Below, one piece after another: positions 33,239 through 42,720 of a DNA stretch of 64,000 bases (its first letter is position 1; every line of letters begins with the position of its first letter). The notes below the pieces were generated by a model. The model ran no database searches. It saw only the letters and a list, made by a program, of their open reading frames with translations, and had not been told where the DNA came from. This DNA is from MR-S7 sp000400995 (lineage in GTDB: Bacteria > Pseudomonadota > Gammaproteobacteria > Burkholderiales > Burkholderiaceae_C). A program made the translations under genes and the position numbers. The DNA lies in assembly GCF_045291395.1 (NCBI RefSeq), contig NZ_CP152342.1, forward strand, positions 4,340,001 through 4,404,000, written 5' to 3'.

Positions 33239-35212
33239 CTACAGCGCCCCGTCGCCCAGCACGATCCCCTCGCGCCGCGGGTCCACGCCGCCTTCGAGCT
33301 TGACGGCGCCGCCCTTGTTCACGCGCATGATGGTCGAGATGCCGCTCGACTGCGCGCTGGTGGACACCGTATGCCCCTTGGCCTCCAGCCCCGCCTTCAG
33401 GCCGGAAAGATCCTGCGTGGTGTTGGAGCCGTCCACGTTGGTGGTGCGGCTGTTGCTGGCGCCGAAGTCGTTGAGCGACGTGGCCTGCTGCGCGTCCAGC
33501 CCCCAGTCCAGCGCGCCCACGACGGTCTTGAGCACGTACTGGATGATGGCCCCGCCGCCGGGCGAGCCCGTGGCCATGAGGAAGTCGCCCGGCTGCGTGC
33601 CCTTGAACACCAGCGTGGGCGCCATGGTGCTGCGCGGGCGCTTGTTGCCTTCCACGCGGTTGGCCACGGGGTTGCCCGCGCTGTCCTGCGGCTGGGCGGA
33701 GAAGTCCGTGAGCTGGTTGGTGAGCAGGAAGCCGCCGACCATGTGGAACGAGCCCATGCTGGACTCCACCGTGGTGGTCATGGAGGCCACGTTGCCGTAC
33801 GCATCGACGATGGAGTAGTGCGTGGTGCCGTATTCCTGCGTGCGGTCCACGGCGTAGCTGGCGCTGGCGCCGCCGAACACGCCGGCCTCGGCCACGCCCA
33901 TGCTCTGGTCGGGGCTGATCAACGCGGCGCGGGCCTTCAGGTAGTTCTTGTCGAGCATCGAGGCCGCGCCCTGGGCCGGCAGTGGCACGAAGTCGGTGTC
34001 GGCCACGTACTTGTCGCGGTCGGCATAGGCCAGGCGCTCGGCCTCGGTGACCAGGTGCACGCCCATCACGCTGGGAATGCCGCCCTCGTTTTCCGGGGAA
34101 GCGGGCTTGTGCGCCGCGAGGTCGAAGTTCTCCAGGATGCCCAGCGCCTGCACGATGGCGATGCCGCCCGACGACGGGGGCGACATGGAGCACACGTAGT
34201 ACGCATTGCGGTAGGTGGTGCACACCGGCTCGCGCTTCTTGGCCTGGTAGCCGGCCAGGTCATCCACCGTCATGAGGCTGGGCGTGATGGGCGTGCGCGC
34301 CGCGTCGTCGCCCACCGACTGGCGGGCCTTGGCGACGATGGCCTCGGCGATCGGGCCCTTGTGCAGCGCGTCGGCGCCGCCGTCGGCCAGCGCCTTGAGG
34401 GTGACCGCATACGGCGCGTTGGTCATGATGGACAGGGCCGCGCGCGGCGTGCCATCCGCGTTGAAATAGGTCTGCACGGCGTTGGCGTCCAGCGCCAGGC
34501 TGGAGGCGTTGCTGGCGATGGCGCTGGCCAGCCGCTGCGGCACGCGGAAGCCGTCATTGGCCAGGCGAATGCCTTCGCCGAAGAGCTGGTTCCACTTGAG
34601 CTTGCCGTGCTCGCCGTGCGCCATCTCGAGCATGCGCATCACGCCGGGCACGCCGATGGAGCGGCCGCTGCGCCGCGCGCTGGGCACGGGCGCGGGGGAG
34701 TTCTCGTCGGCCTGGTCCTGGCGTGCGAGGTAGTAGCCGTTGGCGGCGGCGGGCGCCGTCTCGCGGCCATCGTAGGCGGTGACCTTCTTCGTCGCCGCGT
34801 CGTAGTACATCATGAACGCGCTGCCCGCGATGGTGCTGGACTGCGGTTCCACCAGCCCCAGCACGGCCTGCACCGCCACGGCCGCGTCGGCCGCCGTGCC
34901 GCCGGCCTTGAGGATCTCGCACCCCGCCTTGGTGGCCAGCGGCGTGTTGGCCACCACCATGTACTTGCTGGAGTATTTGGCCTTGTAGCCCAGGCGGTAG
35001 CCCGATGCGGCCTCGGGCGCCGCCGGGTCGCCCGGCACGCCCGAGCCCACGATGATGGGCTGGCCGCTGCTGGAGACCACCGAGCAGCTGTCGGCGTTGT
35101 TGTCCACCGCCAGCCCGTCGCCGGGACCGGAGGAATCGTCGGAGCTGCCGCACCCTGCCAGTGCGAGCGCCAGGGCCAGCGGTGCCGCCGGCCAGAGCTT
35201 CTGATACGCCAT
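33239..35212 (-). CDS. ggt: gamma-glutamyltransferase, lipoprotein-type leader
   Basis: 657 residues. The N-terminus (ALALALAGCGSS) is a lipoprotein signal with Cys at about 21, followed by a Ser/Gly/Asp-rich linker. The N-terminal nucleophile hydrolase precursor includes an Arg-containing YDGRETAP, and the processing site has the catalytic Thr in QEYGTTHYSIVD. SSMGSFHMVGGF and GSPGGGAIIQYV form the glycine-rich pocket. The enzyme cleaves glutathione and other gamma-glutamyl compounds in the periplasm. A surface- or membrane-anchored form is suggested by the lipobox. AGGAGACAACC precedes the ATG. Confidence 0.93.
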   Translation of the reverse strand: MAYQKLWPAAPLALALALAGCGSSDDSSGPGDGLAVDNNADSCSVVSSSGQPIIVGSGVPGDPAAPEAASGYRLGYKAKYSSKYMVVANTPLATKAGCEILKAGGTAADAAVAVQAVLGLVEPQSSTIAGSAFMMYYDAATKKVTAYDGRETAPAAANGYYLARQDQADENSPAPVPSARRSGRSIGVPGVMRMLEMAHGEHGKLKWNQLFGEGIRLANDGFRVPQRLASAIASNASSLALDANAVQTYFNADGTPRAALSIMTNAPYAVTLKALADGGADALHKGPIAEAIVAKARQSVGDDAARTPITPSLMTVDDLAGYQAKKREPVCTTYRNAYYVCSMSPPSSGGIAIVQALGILENFDLAAHKPASPENEGGIPSVMGVHLVTEAERLAYADRDKYVADTDFVPLPAQGAASMLDKNYLKARAALISPDQSMGVAEAGVFGGASASYAVDRTQEYGTTHYSIVDAYGNVASMTTTVESSMGSFHMVGGFLLTNQLTDFSAQPQDSAGNPVANRVEGNKRPRSTMAPTLVFKGTQPGDFLMATGSPGGGAIIQYVLKTVVGALDWGLDAQQATSLNDFGASNSRTTNVDGSNTTQDLSGLKAGLEAKGHTVSTSAQSSGISTIMRVNKGGAVKLEGGVDPRREGIVLGDGAL

Positions 35213-35389
35213 GGTTGTCTCCTGTTGTCGTGGGGTTGTTGCAAAGGTGCCGGACCGTTGCGGGCCGGCTGCCCACTCTATCGGGCACACCCTGCTACAC
35301 CACGTTTTGTTATGTAACCGCAGATGGGCACGCGGCCTTTGCGCCCGGAACTCGCGCTGCGCCTGGCAGGTTCCTACAATGTCGGCCCC
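35213..35389. other. divergent gap between ggt and metH1
   Basis: 177 bases, moderately AT-rich near 35300 (ACCACGTTTTGTTATGTAAC). No SAM or cobalamin riboswitch and no clear MetR dyad were found. Confidence 0.4.
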
Positions 35390-36424
35390 ATGACCCTGCC
35401 TCGCTATACCCGCGCCCAGCAACTGCCCGCCATCCTCGGGCAACGCATCTGCATCCTCGACGGCGCCATGGGCACCATGATCCAGCGCTTCAAGCTGACC
35501 GAGGCGCAGTACCGCGGCGAGCGCTTCAAGGACTTCCCGCGCGACGTGAAGGGCAACAACGAGCTGCTGTCGCTCACGCGGCCCGACGTGATCAGCGACA
35601 TCCACGAGGGCTACCTGGCCGCGGGCGCCGACCTGATCGAGACCAACACCTTCGGCGCCACCACGATCGCGCAGGACGACTATCACATGGCCGACCTGGC
35701 CTATGAGATGAACCTGGAGAGTGCCAAGCTGGCGCGCGCCGCGTGCGACAAATTCAGCACGCCCCATAAACCCCGCTTCGTTGCCGGCGCCCTCGGCCCC
35801 ACGCCCAAGACGGCCAGCATCAGCCCCGACGTGAACGACCCCGGCGCGCGCAACGTGACCTTCGAGCAATTGCGCGCGGCCTATCTGGAGCAGACGCTCG
35901 CGCTCATCGAGGGCGGGGCCGACGTGATCCTGGTCGAGACCATCTTCGACACGCTCAACGCCAAGGCGGCCCTGTTCGCCGTAGACGAGGCCTTCGAGCA
36001 GACCGGCGAATGCCTGCCCATCATGATCAGCGGCACCGTGACCGACGCCTCGGGCCGCATCCTGAGCGGCCAGACCGTGACCGCCTTCTGGCACAGCGTG
36101 CGCCATGCCAATCCGCTCTCCATCGGCCTGAACTGCGCGCTGGGCGCGGCACTGATGCGCCCCTACGTGCAGGAGCTGAACCGCGCCGCGCCCGAGACTT
36201 TCATCAGCTGCTACCCCAACGCCGGCCTGCCCAACCCGATGAGCGACACCGGCTTCGACGAGACGCCGGAGGTCACGAGCCGCCTGGTGCACGAGTTCGC
36301 CGCCGAGGGGCTGGTCAACATCGTCGGCGGCTGCTGCGGCACCACGCCCGACCACATCGGCGCCATCGCGCGGGCAGTGGCGCCGGTGGGGGCGCGCAAG
36401 CTGTTTCAGCTCGAAGCGGCCTGA
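35390..36424 (+). CDS. homocysteine S-methyltransferase half of split methionine synthase
   Basis: 344 residues, matching only the first about 350 of E. coli MetH. DGAMGTMIQRFKLTEAQYRG is the diagnostic start, and the zinc Cys are in GLNCALG and the GGCCGTTPDHI pair. The pterin, cobalamin and activation domains are absent, and no reading frame downstream restores them. The next gene is on the other strand and overlaps this one by 19 bases. Split MetH is known in Burkholderiales, where the remaining part is a separate gene; it is not in this window. The start was set at MTLPRYTRA, where homology begins. Confidence 0.9.
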   Translation: MTLPRYTRAQQLPAILGQRICILDGAMGTMIQRFKLTEAQYRGERFKDFPRDVKGNNELLSLTRPDVISDIHEGYLAAGADLIETNTFGATTIAQDDYHMADLAYEMNLESAKLARAACDKFSTPHKPRFVAGALGPTPKTASISPDVNDPGARNVTFEQLRAAYLEQTLALIEGGADVILVETIFDTLNAKAALFAVDEAFEQTGECLPIMISGTVTDASGRILSGQTVTAFWHSVRHANPLSIGLNCALGAALMRPYVQELNRAAPETFISCYPNAGLPNPMSDTGFDETPEVTSRLVHEFAAEGLVNIVGGCCGTTPDHIGAIARAVAPVGARKLFQLEAA

Positions 36425-37818
36425 CCCGCCCAGCCGCCGGCCAGCGCCTGGTACAGCGCCACGGCCGCCTGCAGCGCGCGGCGGCGGCTGTCGGCAGCCG
36501 CATCCTGCGCGGCGAGCAGGTCGCGCTGCGTGTCCAGCACCTCGCCCAGGGCCGCGCTGCCCGCCTCGTAGCGGCGCCAGGCCAGGCGCTCGGCCGCGGC
36601 GCGCTCCGCCGCGGCCTGCTGGAGCAGCGCATCCTCCTCGCGCGTGCGCTGCAGCTGCACCAGGGCATTTTCCGTGTCCTCGAGCGCCTGCAGCACGGTC
36701 TGCTGGTACAGGGCCAGCGCGGCGGCGGCCCCGGCCTCGCTGGCAGCGATGCGCGCACGCACGCGGCCCACGTCCAGGAACGACCAGTCCACGCCCAGCC
36801 ACACGGACCGGCTGGCGCTGCCCGCTTCCCACAGCGCACCGGCGCCCGGTGCCACGCTGGCCAGCAGCCCGCCCAGCGACAGGCGCGGGAACAGGTCGGC
36901 CGTGGCCACGCCGATGCGGGCCGTGGCGGCATGCAGCCGGGCCTCGGCAGCAGCCACGTCGGGACGGCGGCGCAGCAGGTCGGCCGGCGTGCCGGGATCC
37001 ACGGCCGGCGGCAGCGCGGGCAGCGGCCGAAGGGCGTCCAGCTCGGCCAGCAGCGCCTGCGGCGGCAGGCCCAGCAGCACCGCCAGCCGGTGCTGGGCCA
37101 CGGCAACGCGGGCCTGCAGCGCGGGCAGGCGCGCCTGGGCGGCCTGCCACTGGGCGCTGGCGCGGGCCGCCTCCAGCGCGGTGGCGCTGCCTGCCCCCAG
37201 CCGCACCCGGGCCAGGCGCAGCGTGGCGTGCTGGTTGTCGGCCTGCTGCCGCGCCAGCTGCAGCTGCTGCTGGCCGCTGCGCAGGTCGGTGTAGGCGGCG
37301 GCCACCTGGGCCGCCACCGCCACCTGCAGCGCCTGCAGGTCTGCGGCGCTGGCCTGCACCTCGGCCTGCTGCGCCTCGGTGCTGCGGCGCAGGCGGCCGA
37401 AAAGATCCAGCTCCCAACCGGCCTGGATACCGGCGCTGAACTGCCGCTGGCTGCGCGGGGCGCCTGCGGCCTCACTGGCGCTGGCGTGCTGCTGCGCGGC
37501 GCGGGCCTGGGCCGTGACCACGGGCCACGCATCCAGCTCGTCCTGGCGGCGCAGGGCCTGGGCGCCGTCCAGTCGCGCCAGGGCGGCGCCCAGGTCATGG
37601 TTGCCGGCCAGCGCCCGCCGCATCAGCGCGGAGAGCTGGTCGTCACCCAGGCCCTGCCAGAGCAGGGTGGGGTCTGCGGGCAGCGCATCGGCATGGGCGA
37701 AGCGCGCGGGCGGCTCGGACACGGCGGGGCGGGTGAAGTCGGGGCCCGCCGCACAGCCAGCCAGCAGGGCCGCGCACGCCAGGGCCAGCGGCAGCTGGAT
37801 TCGCAAAGACTCACGCAT
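36406..37818 (-). CDS. outer-membrane efflux lipoprotein (NodT/OprM family)
   Basis: 470 residues. The lipobox LLAGC gives a lipidated Cys at about 22. Two repeated TolC-like halves contain long coiled-coil helices; ELDLFGRLRRSTEAQQAEVQ, RRRPDVAAAEARLHAATARI and FPRLSLGGLL are NodT-family landmarks. It forms the outer-membrane exit duct for the RND pump encoded just upstream, whose stop it overlaps by eight bases. Confidence 0.95.
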   Translation of the reverse strand: MRESLRIQLPLALACAALLAGCAAGPDFTRPAVSEPPARFAHADALPADPTLLWQGLGDDQLSALMRRALAGNHDLGAALARLDGAQALRRQDELDAWPVVTAQARAAQQHASASEAAGAPRSQRQFSAGIQAGWELDLFGRLRRSTEAQQAEVQASAADLQALQVAVAAQVAAAYTDLRSGQQQLQLARQQADNQHATLRLARVRLGAGSATALEAARASAQWQAAQARLPALQARVAVAQHRLAVLLGLPPQALLAELDALRPLPALPPAVDPGTPADLLRRRPDVAAAEARLHAATARIGVATADLFPRLSLGGLLASVAPGAGALWEAGSASRSVWLGVDWSFLDVGRVRARIAASEAGAAAALALYQQTVLQALEDTENALVQLQRTREEDALLQQAAAERAAAERLAWRRYEAGSAALGEVLDTQRDLLAAQDAAADSRRRALQAAVALYQALAGGWAGQAASS

Positions 37819-40800
37819 GGTGGCCCTCCGCGATGCGGGGCGCCGCCGGGCGGGCCAGGCGCGTGCCGCTCCATTGGCGCAGGGTGACGTAGAACACCGG
37901 CGTGAGGAACAGGCCGAACAGCGTGACGCCCAGCATGCCGGAGAACACGGTCACGCCGGTGGCGGCGCGCACCTCGCTGCCCGCGCCGGAACCGATCAGC
38001 AGCGGCACGGCGCCGGCGATGAAGGCGATGGAGGTCATCACGATGGGCCGCAAGCGCAGGCGGCAGGCCTGGCGCGCGGCGTCGCGGGTGGCGACGCCCT
38101 GCATCTCCAGCTCGCGCGCGAACTCCACGATCAGGATGGCGTTCTTGCACGCCAGCCCCATCAGCACCACCAGGCCCACCTGCACGAAGACGTTGTTGTC
38201 CCCGCCCGAGAGCCAGACGCCGAACAGCGCCGCGCAAAGGGTGACGGGCACGATGAGGATCACCGCCAGCGGCAGGGTCCAGCTCTCGTACAGCGCGGCC
38301 AGCACCAGGAAGACCAGCATCACCGCCAGCGCGAACACCACCGCCGAGGCGTGGCTCTGCTCCACCTGCTGGTGGCTCAAGTCGGTCCAGGCCAGTTCGA
38401 TGCCGCGCGGCAGCGTGCGCGCGGCGATCTCGCGCAGCTTCTCCAGTGCCTGCGCGGACGACATCACGCGCGGGTCGGCGTCGCCGATCAGGTCGGCCGC
38501 GGCGAAGCCGTTGTAGCGCAGCACCGGGTCGGGGCCGAACGCCGGCTCCACCGTCACCATGGCGGCGATGGGCACCATCTCGCCACGGCCGTTGCGCACC
38601 TGCAGCCGGCCGATGTCCTGCACGCGCTGGCGGAAGTCCGCATCGGCCTGCAGCACCACGCGGTACACGCGGCCGAAGGCGTTGAAGTCGTTCACGTACA
38701 CCGAACCCAGGTAGGCCTGCAGCGTCTGGAACAGCTCGTCGAGCGGCACGCCCTGGGCCTTGGCCTTGGCGCGGTCCACGCGCACTTCGAGCTGCGGGAT
38801 GTTGGACTGGAAGGCGCTGACCGGGTAATGCATGCCCGGCGTCTTGGCGACCTCGGCCTGGAAGGCGTCCAGCGCCTGCTGCAGCGCCGCGTAGCCCAGG
38901 CCGCCCCGGTCGATCAGGAACAGCGAGTAGCCCGAGCCGTTGCCCAGTCCCTCGATGGGCGGCGGCATCAGCGCATAGGCGTAGCCGCCCTCGATACCCT
39001 GCAGCTTCGCATTCAGCTCCGCGCTGATGTCCCCTGCGCTGCGCGTGCGATCGCCAAAACCCTGGAGCAGCACGTAGGCGCTGGTCAGGTTGGGCGTGGT
39101 CGTTCCCTGCAGCGCGTTCAGGCCCGCAAAGGCGCTCACGGTCTTGACGCCCTCCACCTCCAGCGCGTGGCGCGTCAGCTCCTGCGTCACCTCCTCGGTG
39201 CGGCGCAGCGAGGCGCCTTCGGGCAGCTTGGCCCCGGCGAACAGGTAGAGCTTGTCCTGCATGGGGATGAAGCCGCCCGGCACGCGGTCGAACAGCAGCG
39301 CGGCGGCGCCCAGCAGCAGCACATAGACCACGAACACCACGCCGCGCCGCCCCAGGCTGCGGGCCACGGTGCGTTCGTAGCCGCGCGCGCTGCGGTCGAA
39401 GAAGCGGTTGAAGGCTCCGAAGAAGCGGCCGAAGCATCGATCGAGCAGGCGCGAAAGCCCGTCCTTCGGCGCGCCGCGCGGCTGCAGCAGCCGCGCCGCC
39501 AGCGCGGGCGAGAGCGTCAGCGAGTTGACGGCCGAGATCACCGTGGAAATGGCGATGGTCACCGCGAACTGCTTGTAGAACTGCCCGGTGATGCCGTCCA
39601 GGAAGGCCATGGGCACGAAGACCGCGCAAAGCACCAGGGCGATGGCGATGATGGGGCCGGAGACCTCGGCCATCGCCAAGTGGGCCGCCTCGCGCGGGCC
39701 ATGGCCCTGCGCGATGAAACGCTCCACGTTCTCGACCACGACGATGGCATCGTCCACCACGATGCCGATGGCCAGCACCAGGCCGAACAGGGTGAGCGTG
39801 TTGATCGAATAGCCCAGCAGCAGCAGGCCCGCGAAGGTGCCGACGATGGACACCGGCACGGCCAGCAGCGGGATGACGGAGGCGCGCCAGGTCTGCAGGA
39901 ACACCACGACCACCAGCACCACCAGCACCACGGCCTCGATCAGCGTGTGCTGCACGGACTGGATCGAGTCCTGCACGAACACCGTCGGGTCCCACGATTC
40001 CTCGAAGGACAGGCCCGGCGGCAGGTCGCGCGACAGACGCTGCAGCGTCTCGTGGACCTTCCCTGCCACGGCCAGGGCATTGGCGCCCGGCGTGAGGAAG
40101 ATGCCGATGGCGGCCATGGAGTTGCCGTTCATGGAGGCGCGCAGCGTGTAGTCGCTGGAGCCCATCTCGATGCGCGCCACGTCCGACAGGCGCACGATCT
40201 GGCCGGCCTCGCCGGTCTTGAGCACGATGTCGCCGAACTCCTGTCCGGTGCGCAGGCGGCCGCGCACGTTGATGGACAGCAGCTTGTCGGCGCCGGCGCT
40301 GCTCGGCTCGGCGCCGAGCTGGCCGGCCGAGACCTGCACGTTCTGCTCGCGCACGGCGGCGATCACCTGGCCGGCGGTGAGCTGGCGCGCAGCCACCTTC
40401 TCGGGGTCCAGCCAGATGCGCATTGCATAGTCGCCCGCGCCGTATACGCCCACGTCGCCGACGCCGGGAAGGCGCGCGAGTTCGTCCTTGACCTTGAGCG
40501 TGACGTAGTTGCGCAGGTAGAGCGTGTCGTGCCGGCCGCCCTGCGACACCAGCGCCACGTACATCAGCGGCGTGGGTGACTGCTTCTGCGTGGTCACGCC
40601 GTACTGGCGCACCTCCTCGGGCAGCCGGCTCTGGGCCTGGCTGACGCGGTTCTGCACGCGCACCGCGGCGGCGTCCGCGTCCTCGCCGGGACGGAAGGTG
40701 GCGACCACCTGCAGGCTGCCGTCGGAGGCGGCCACCGACTTCATGTACATCAGGCCCTCGACGCCGTTGATGGCCTCTTCCAGCGGCACGGCCACGGCTT

Positions 40801-40981
40801 CGGCCACCTCCTTGGGATTGGCGCCGGGGTAGTTGGCGCGCACCACCACGCTGGGCGGAACGACCTCGGGGTATTCGCCCGCGGGCAGCTGCGGGATGGC
40901 GATCAGCCCCAGGGCGAAGAGGATGACCGATAGCACGACCGCGAAGATCGGCCGGTCGATGAAGAATTTGGAGAAGTCCAT
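37811..40981 (-). CDS. RND multidrug efflux permease (AcrB/MexF type)
   Basis: 1056 residues with 12 TM helices and two large periplasmic loops. FFIDRPIFAVVLSVILFALG opens TM1; TM4 has the proton-relay acidic pair in GIVVDDAIVVVENVER, and TM10 the Lys/Ala region GLACKNAILIVEFARE. It pumps drugs or redox-active compounds from the periplasm and inner leaflet by proton antiport. The ATG at 40981 has AGGAACGCC upstream. It overlaps both neighbours, so the three pump genes form a tight operon. Confidence 0.96.
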   Translation of the reverse strand: MDFSKFFIDRPIFAVVLSVILFALGLIAIPQLPAGEYPEVVPPSVVVRANYPGANPKEVAEAVAVPLEEAINGVEGLMYMKSVAASDGSLQVVATFRPGEDADAAAVRVQNRVSQAQSRLPEEVRQYGVTTQKQSPTPLMYVALVSQGGRHDTLYLRNYVTLKVKDELARLPGVGDVGVYGAGDYAMRIWLDPEKVAARQLTAGQVIAAVREQNVQVSAGQLGAEPSSAGADKLLSINVRGRLRTGQEFGDIVLKTGEAGQIVRLSDVARIEMGSSDYTLRASMNGNSMAAIGIFLTPGANALAVAGKVHETLQRLSRDLPPGLSFEESWDPTVFVQDSIQSVQHTLIEAVVLVVLVVVVFLQTWRASVIPLLAVPVSIVGTFAGLLLLGYSINTLTLFGLVLAIGIVVDDAIVVVENVERFIAQGHGPREAAHLAMAEVSGPIIAIALVLCAVFVPMAFLDGITGQFYKQFAVTIAISTVISAVNSLTLSPALAARLLQPRGAPKDGLSRLLDRCFGRFFGAFNRFFDRSARGYERTVARSLGRRGVVFVVYVLLLGAAALLFDRVPGGFIPMQDKLYLFAGAKLPEGASLRRTEEVTQELTRHALEVEGVKTVSAFAGLNALQGTTTPNLTSAYVLLQGFGDRTRSAGDISAELNAKLQGIEGGYAYALMPPPIEGLGNGSGYSLFLIDRGGLGYAALQQALDAFQAEVAKTPGMHYPVSAFQSNIPQLEVRVDRAKAKAQGVPLDELFQTLQAYLGSVYVNDFNAFGRVYRVVLQADADFRQRVQDIGRLQVRNGRGEMVPIAAMVTVEPAFGPDPVLRYNGFAAADLIGDADPRVMSSAQALEKLREIAARTLPRGIELAWTDLSHQQVEQSHASAVVFALAVMLVFLVLAALYESWTLPLAVILIVPVTLCAALFGVWLSGGDNNVFVQVGLVVLMGLACKNAILIVEFARELEMQGVATRDAARQACRLRLRPIVMTSIAFIAGAVPLLIGSGAGSEVRAATGVTVFSGMLGVTLFGLFLTPVFYVTLRQWSGTRLARPAAPRIAEGHHA

Positions 40982-40989
40982 GGCGTTCC

Positions 40990-42117
40990 TCACTGCCCCT
41001 GCGGCTGCGTTTGCGGCTGCAGCGGCATGCCGGGGTAGTGGATGCGCTGCACGCCGCCCACCACGAGCGCGTCGCCCTCGCGCAGGCCCGACTCGACCAC
41101 GCGCAGCCCGTCCACCATGCGCCCCAGCCGCACGTCGCGGCGCTCGGCGCGCTGGTCCGGTCCGACCACGTAGACGTAGCGCCGGTCCTGGTCCACCAGC
41201 ACGGCCTTGTCGTCGATCAGCAGGGCCTGGGCGTCGCGGGCGCCCTGCAGCTGCACGCGGGCGAACAGGCCGGGCGTGAAGCGCTGCTGCGGGTTCGCCA
41301 GCCGCGCGCGCACGCGGATGGTGCCGGTGCCGGCGTCGAGCTGGTTGTCCATGAACTGCAGGCGGGCCTCGTGCGGAAAGCCCTGCTCATCGGCCAGGCC
41401 CACGCGCACGGCCTGGGCGCCGCCGGCCAACTGGCGGTAGCGCAGGTAGCTGTGCTCGTCGGCATCGAAGTCCACGTACACCGGGTCCTGCGAGACCACC
41501 GTGGTCAGCAGGCTCTGGTCGGCCTGGACCAGGTTGCCCACGGTCAGCAGCGCCCGGCCCATGCGGCCGGCCACCGGCGCGCGCACCTCGGTGAACTCCA
41601 GGTTCAGCCGCGCGGCCTCCACGGCGGCCTCGTCGGCGCGCACCTGCGCCTGGGCCTGCGCCAGCGCGGCGGCGCGGTGGTCGGCCTCCTCCTGCGAGAT
41701 GGCCCGCTCGCCCACCAGTTGCTGGGCACGGTGGTGCTGGGCCTGCGCCAGCTCCGCGGCGCGGTGGCTGCGCTCGCGCTGCGCCTGGGCGCTGGCCAGC
41801 GCGGCGCGGTAGGGGCGCGCATCGATGGCGAACAGCAGCTGGCCCTTGCGCACCTCCTGGCCTTCCCGCGCCGCCACGTGTTCGATGTAGCCGCTCACGC
41901 GCGGGCGCAGCTCTACCGAATCCACCGCGCGGATGCGGCCCTGGAACTCGTCCCACTGCCGCACCGCCTGGGCCTGCACGGTCTGCACGCGCACCTCTGC
42001 CGCCGCCGGGGCCTGGGCGGAGGTATCGGCCTGGGCGCCGCAGCCCGTAAGCACCGCTGCCGCGCCGCCCGCCATTGCCCAGCGCAGTGCGCCGTGGAGC
42101 CATCTCTTCTTGTGCAT
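40990..42117 (-). CDS. RND efflux periplasmic adaptor (membrane fusion protein)
   Basis: 375 residues. The lipobox VLTGC gives a lipidated Cys at about 26. Halves of the lipoyl domain are RVSGYIEHVAAREGQEVRKG and EVRAPVAGRMGRALLTVGNL, with an Ala/Gln-rich coiled-coil hairpin between. Beta-barrel and membrane-proximal domains follow. It links the RND permease to the outer-membrane duct. It is the first gene of the operon, under a candidate SoxR-controlled promoter and divergent from soxR. Confidence 0.95.
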   Translation of the reverse strand: MHKKRWLHGALRWAMAGGAAAVLTGCGAQADTSAQAPAAAEVRVQTVQAQAVRQWDEFQGRIRAVDSVELRPRVSGYIEHVAAREGQEVRKGQLLFAIDARPYRAALASAQAQRERSHRAAELAQAQHHRAQQLVGERAISQEEADHRAAALAQAQAQVRADEAAVEAARLNLEFTEVRAPVAGRMGRALLTVGNLVQADQSLLTTVVSQDPVYVDFDADEHSYLRYRQLAGGAQAVRVGLADEQGFPHEARLQFMDNQLDAGTGTIRVRARLANPQQRFTPGLFARVQLQGARDAQALLIDDKAVLVDQDRRYVYVVGPDQRAERRDVRLGRMVDGLRVVESGLREGDALVVGGVQRIHYPGMPLQPQTQPQGQ

Positions 42118-42155
42118 GTGTGCTCTCTCTACTTGGTTGGATAACGATGCGGCGC

Positions 42156-42186
42156 ATTCTCAAAGCTCAAGTAAACTTGAAGTCAA
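42156..42186 (-). promoter_or_regulatory. SoxR-type promoter with 19-bp spacer
   Basis: On the minus strand TTGACT (-35) and GAGAAT (-10) are 19 bases apart. The spacer contains the dyad TCAAGT-TT-ACTTGA, which resembles the SoxR consensus. The long spacer is the hallmark of MerR-family activation. Confidence 0.8.
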
Positions 42187-42207
42187 ACGGCCCCTGGAGA
42201 AACACCC

Positions 42208-42669
42208 ATGAAAATTGAGGACGATCCGTTGCTGGGCATCGGCCAGGTGGCGCAGCGCAGCGGCGTCAAGGCGTCCGCGCTGCGGTTCTACGAATCGCTG
42301 GGGCTGATCGAATCGGTGCGCGGCGAGGGCAGCCACCGGCGCTACCACCGCTCCGCGCTGCGGCGCATCGCCTTCGTCGTGTTCGCCCAGCGCATCGGCT
42401 TCACGCTGGAGGAGATCGCCGAGCAGCTGCGCAAGCTGCCCACGCGCCACGTGCCCACCGGCCGCGACTGGGAGCGCATGTCGCGCGTCTGGAAGGAGCG
42501 CCTGGACCAGCGCATGGCCGAGCTGCAGCGACTGAGTTCCAGCCTGGACCAGTGCATCGGCTGCGGCTGCCTGTCGATGCGCAGCTGCGCGCTCTACAAC
42601 GCCGGCGACCGCTGCGGCCAGAACGGCGCCGGCGCGCGCCGCTGGCTGGGCGACCCCATGGAGGACTAG
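42208..42669 (+). CDS. soxR: redox-sensitive activator SoxR
   Basis: 153 residues. A MerR-type HTH at the N-terminus (LGIGQVAQRSGVKASALRFY) is followed by a dimerisation helix. The SoxR-specific 2Fe-2S binding site CIGCGCLSMRSC has Cys at about 116, 119, 121 and 127. Oxidation of the cluster by redox-cycling compounds switches the bound promoter on. It is divergent from the RND pump operon, and a SoxR-box promoter lies between them. Outside enterics SoxR often controls efflux pumps directly (for example mexGHI-opmD in P. aeruginosa). Confidence 0.95.
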   Translation: MKIEDDPLLGIGQVAQRSGVKASALRFYESLGLIESVRGEGSHRRYHRSALRRIAFVVFAQRIGFTLEEIAEQLRKLPTRHVPTGRDWERMSRVWKERLDQRMAELQRLSSSLDQCIGCGCLSMRSCALYNAGDRCGQNGAGARRWLGDPMED

Positions 42670-42720
42670 GGACCCTGGATAGACTTTGGCGGCGATCCAG
42701 GCACGAAAGGCAGGCACACC

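Noticed and set aside
35213..35389. Riboswitch (SAM or cobalamin) upstream of the MetH half
   Set aside because: No conserved riboswitch core or plausible aptamer fold could be recognised by eye.
37379..40579. A 1066-codon open frame on the plus strand
   Set aside because: It is antisense to a well-supported RND permease and rich in His, Arg, Gly and Ala without domain motifs; long mirror frames are expected in 70 percent GC DNA.
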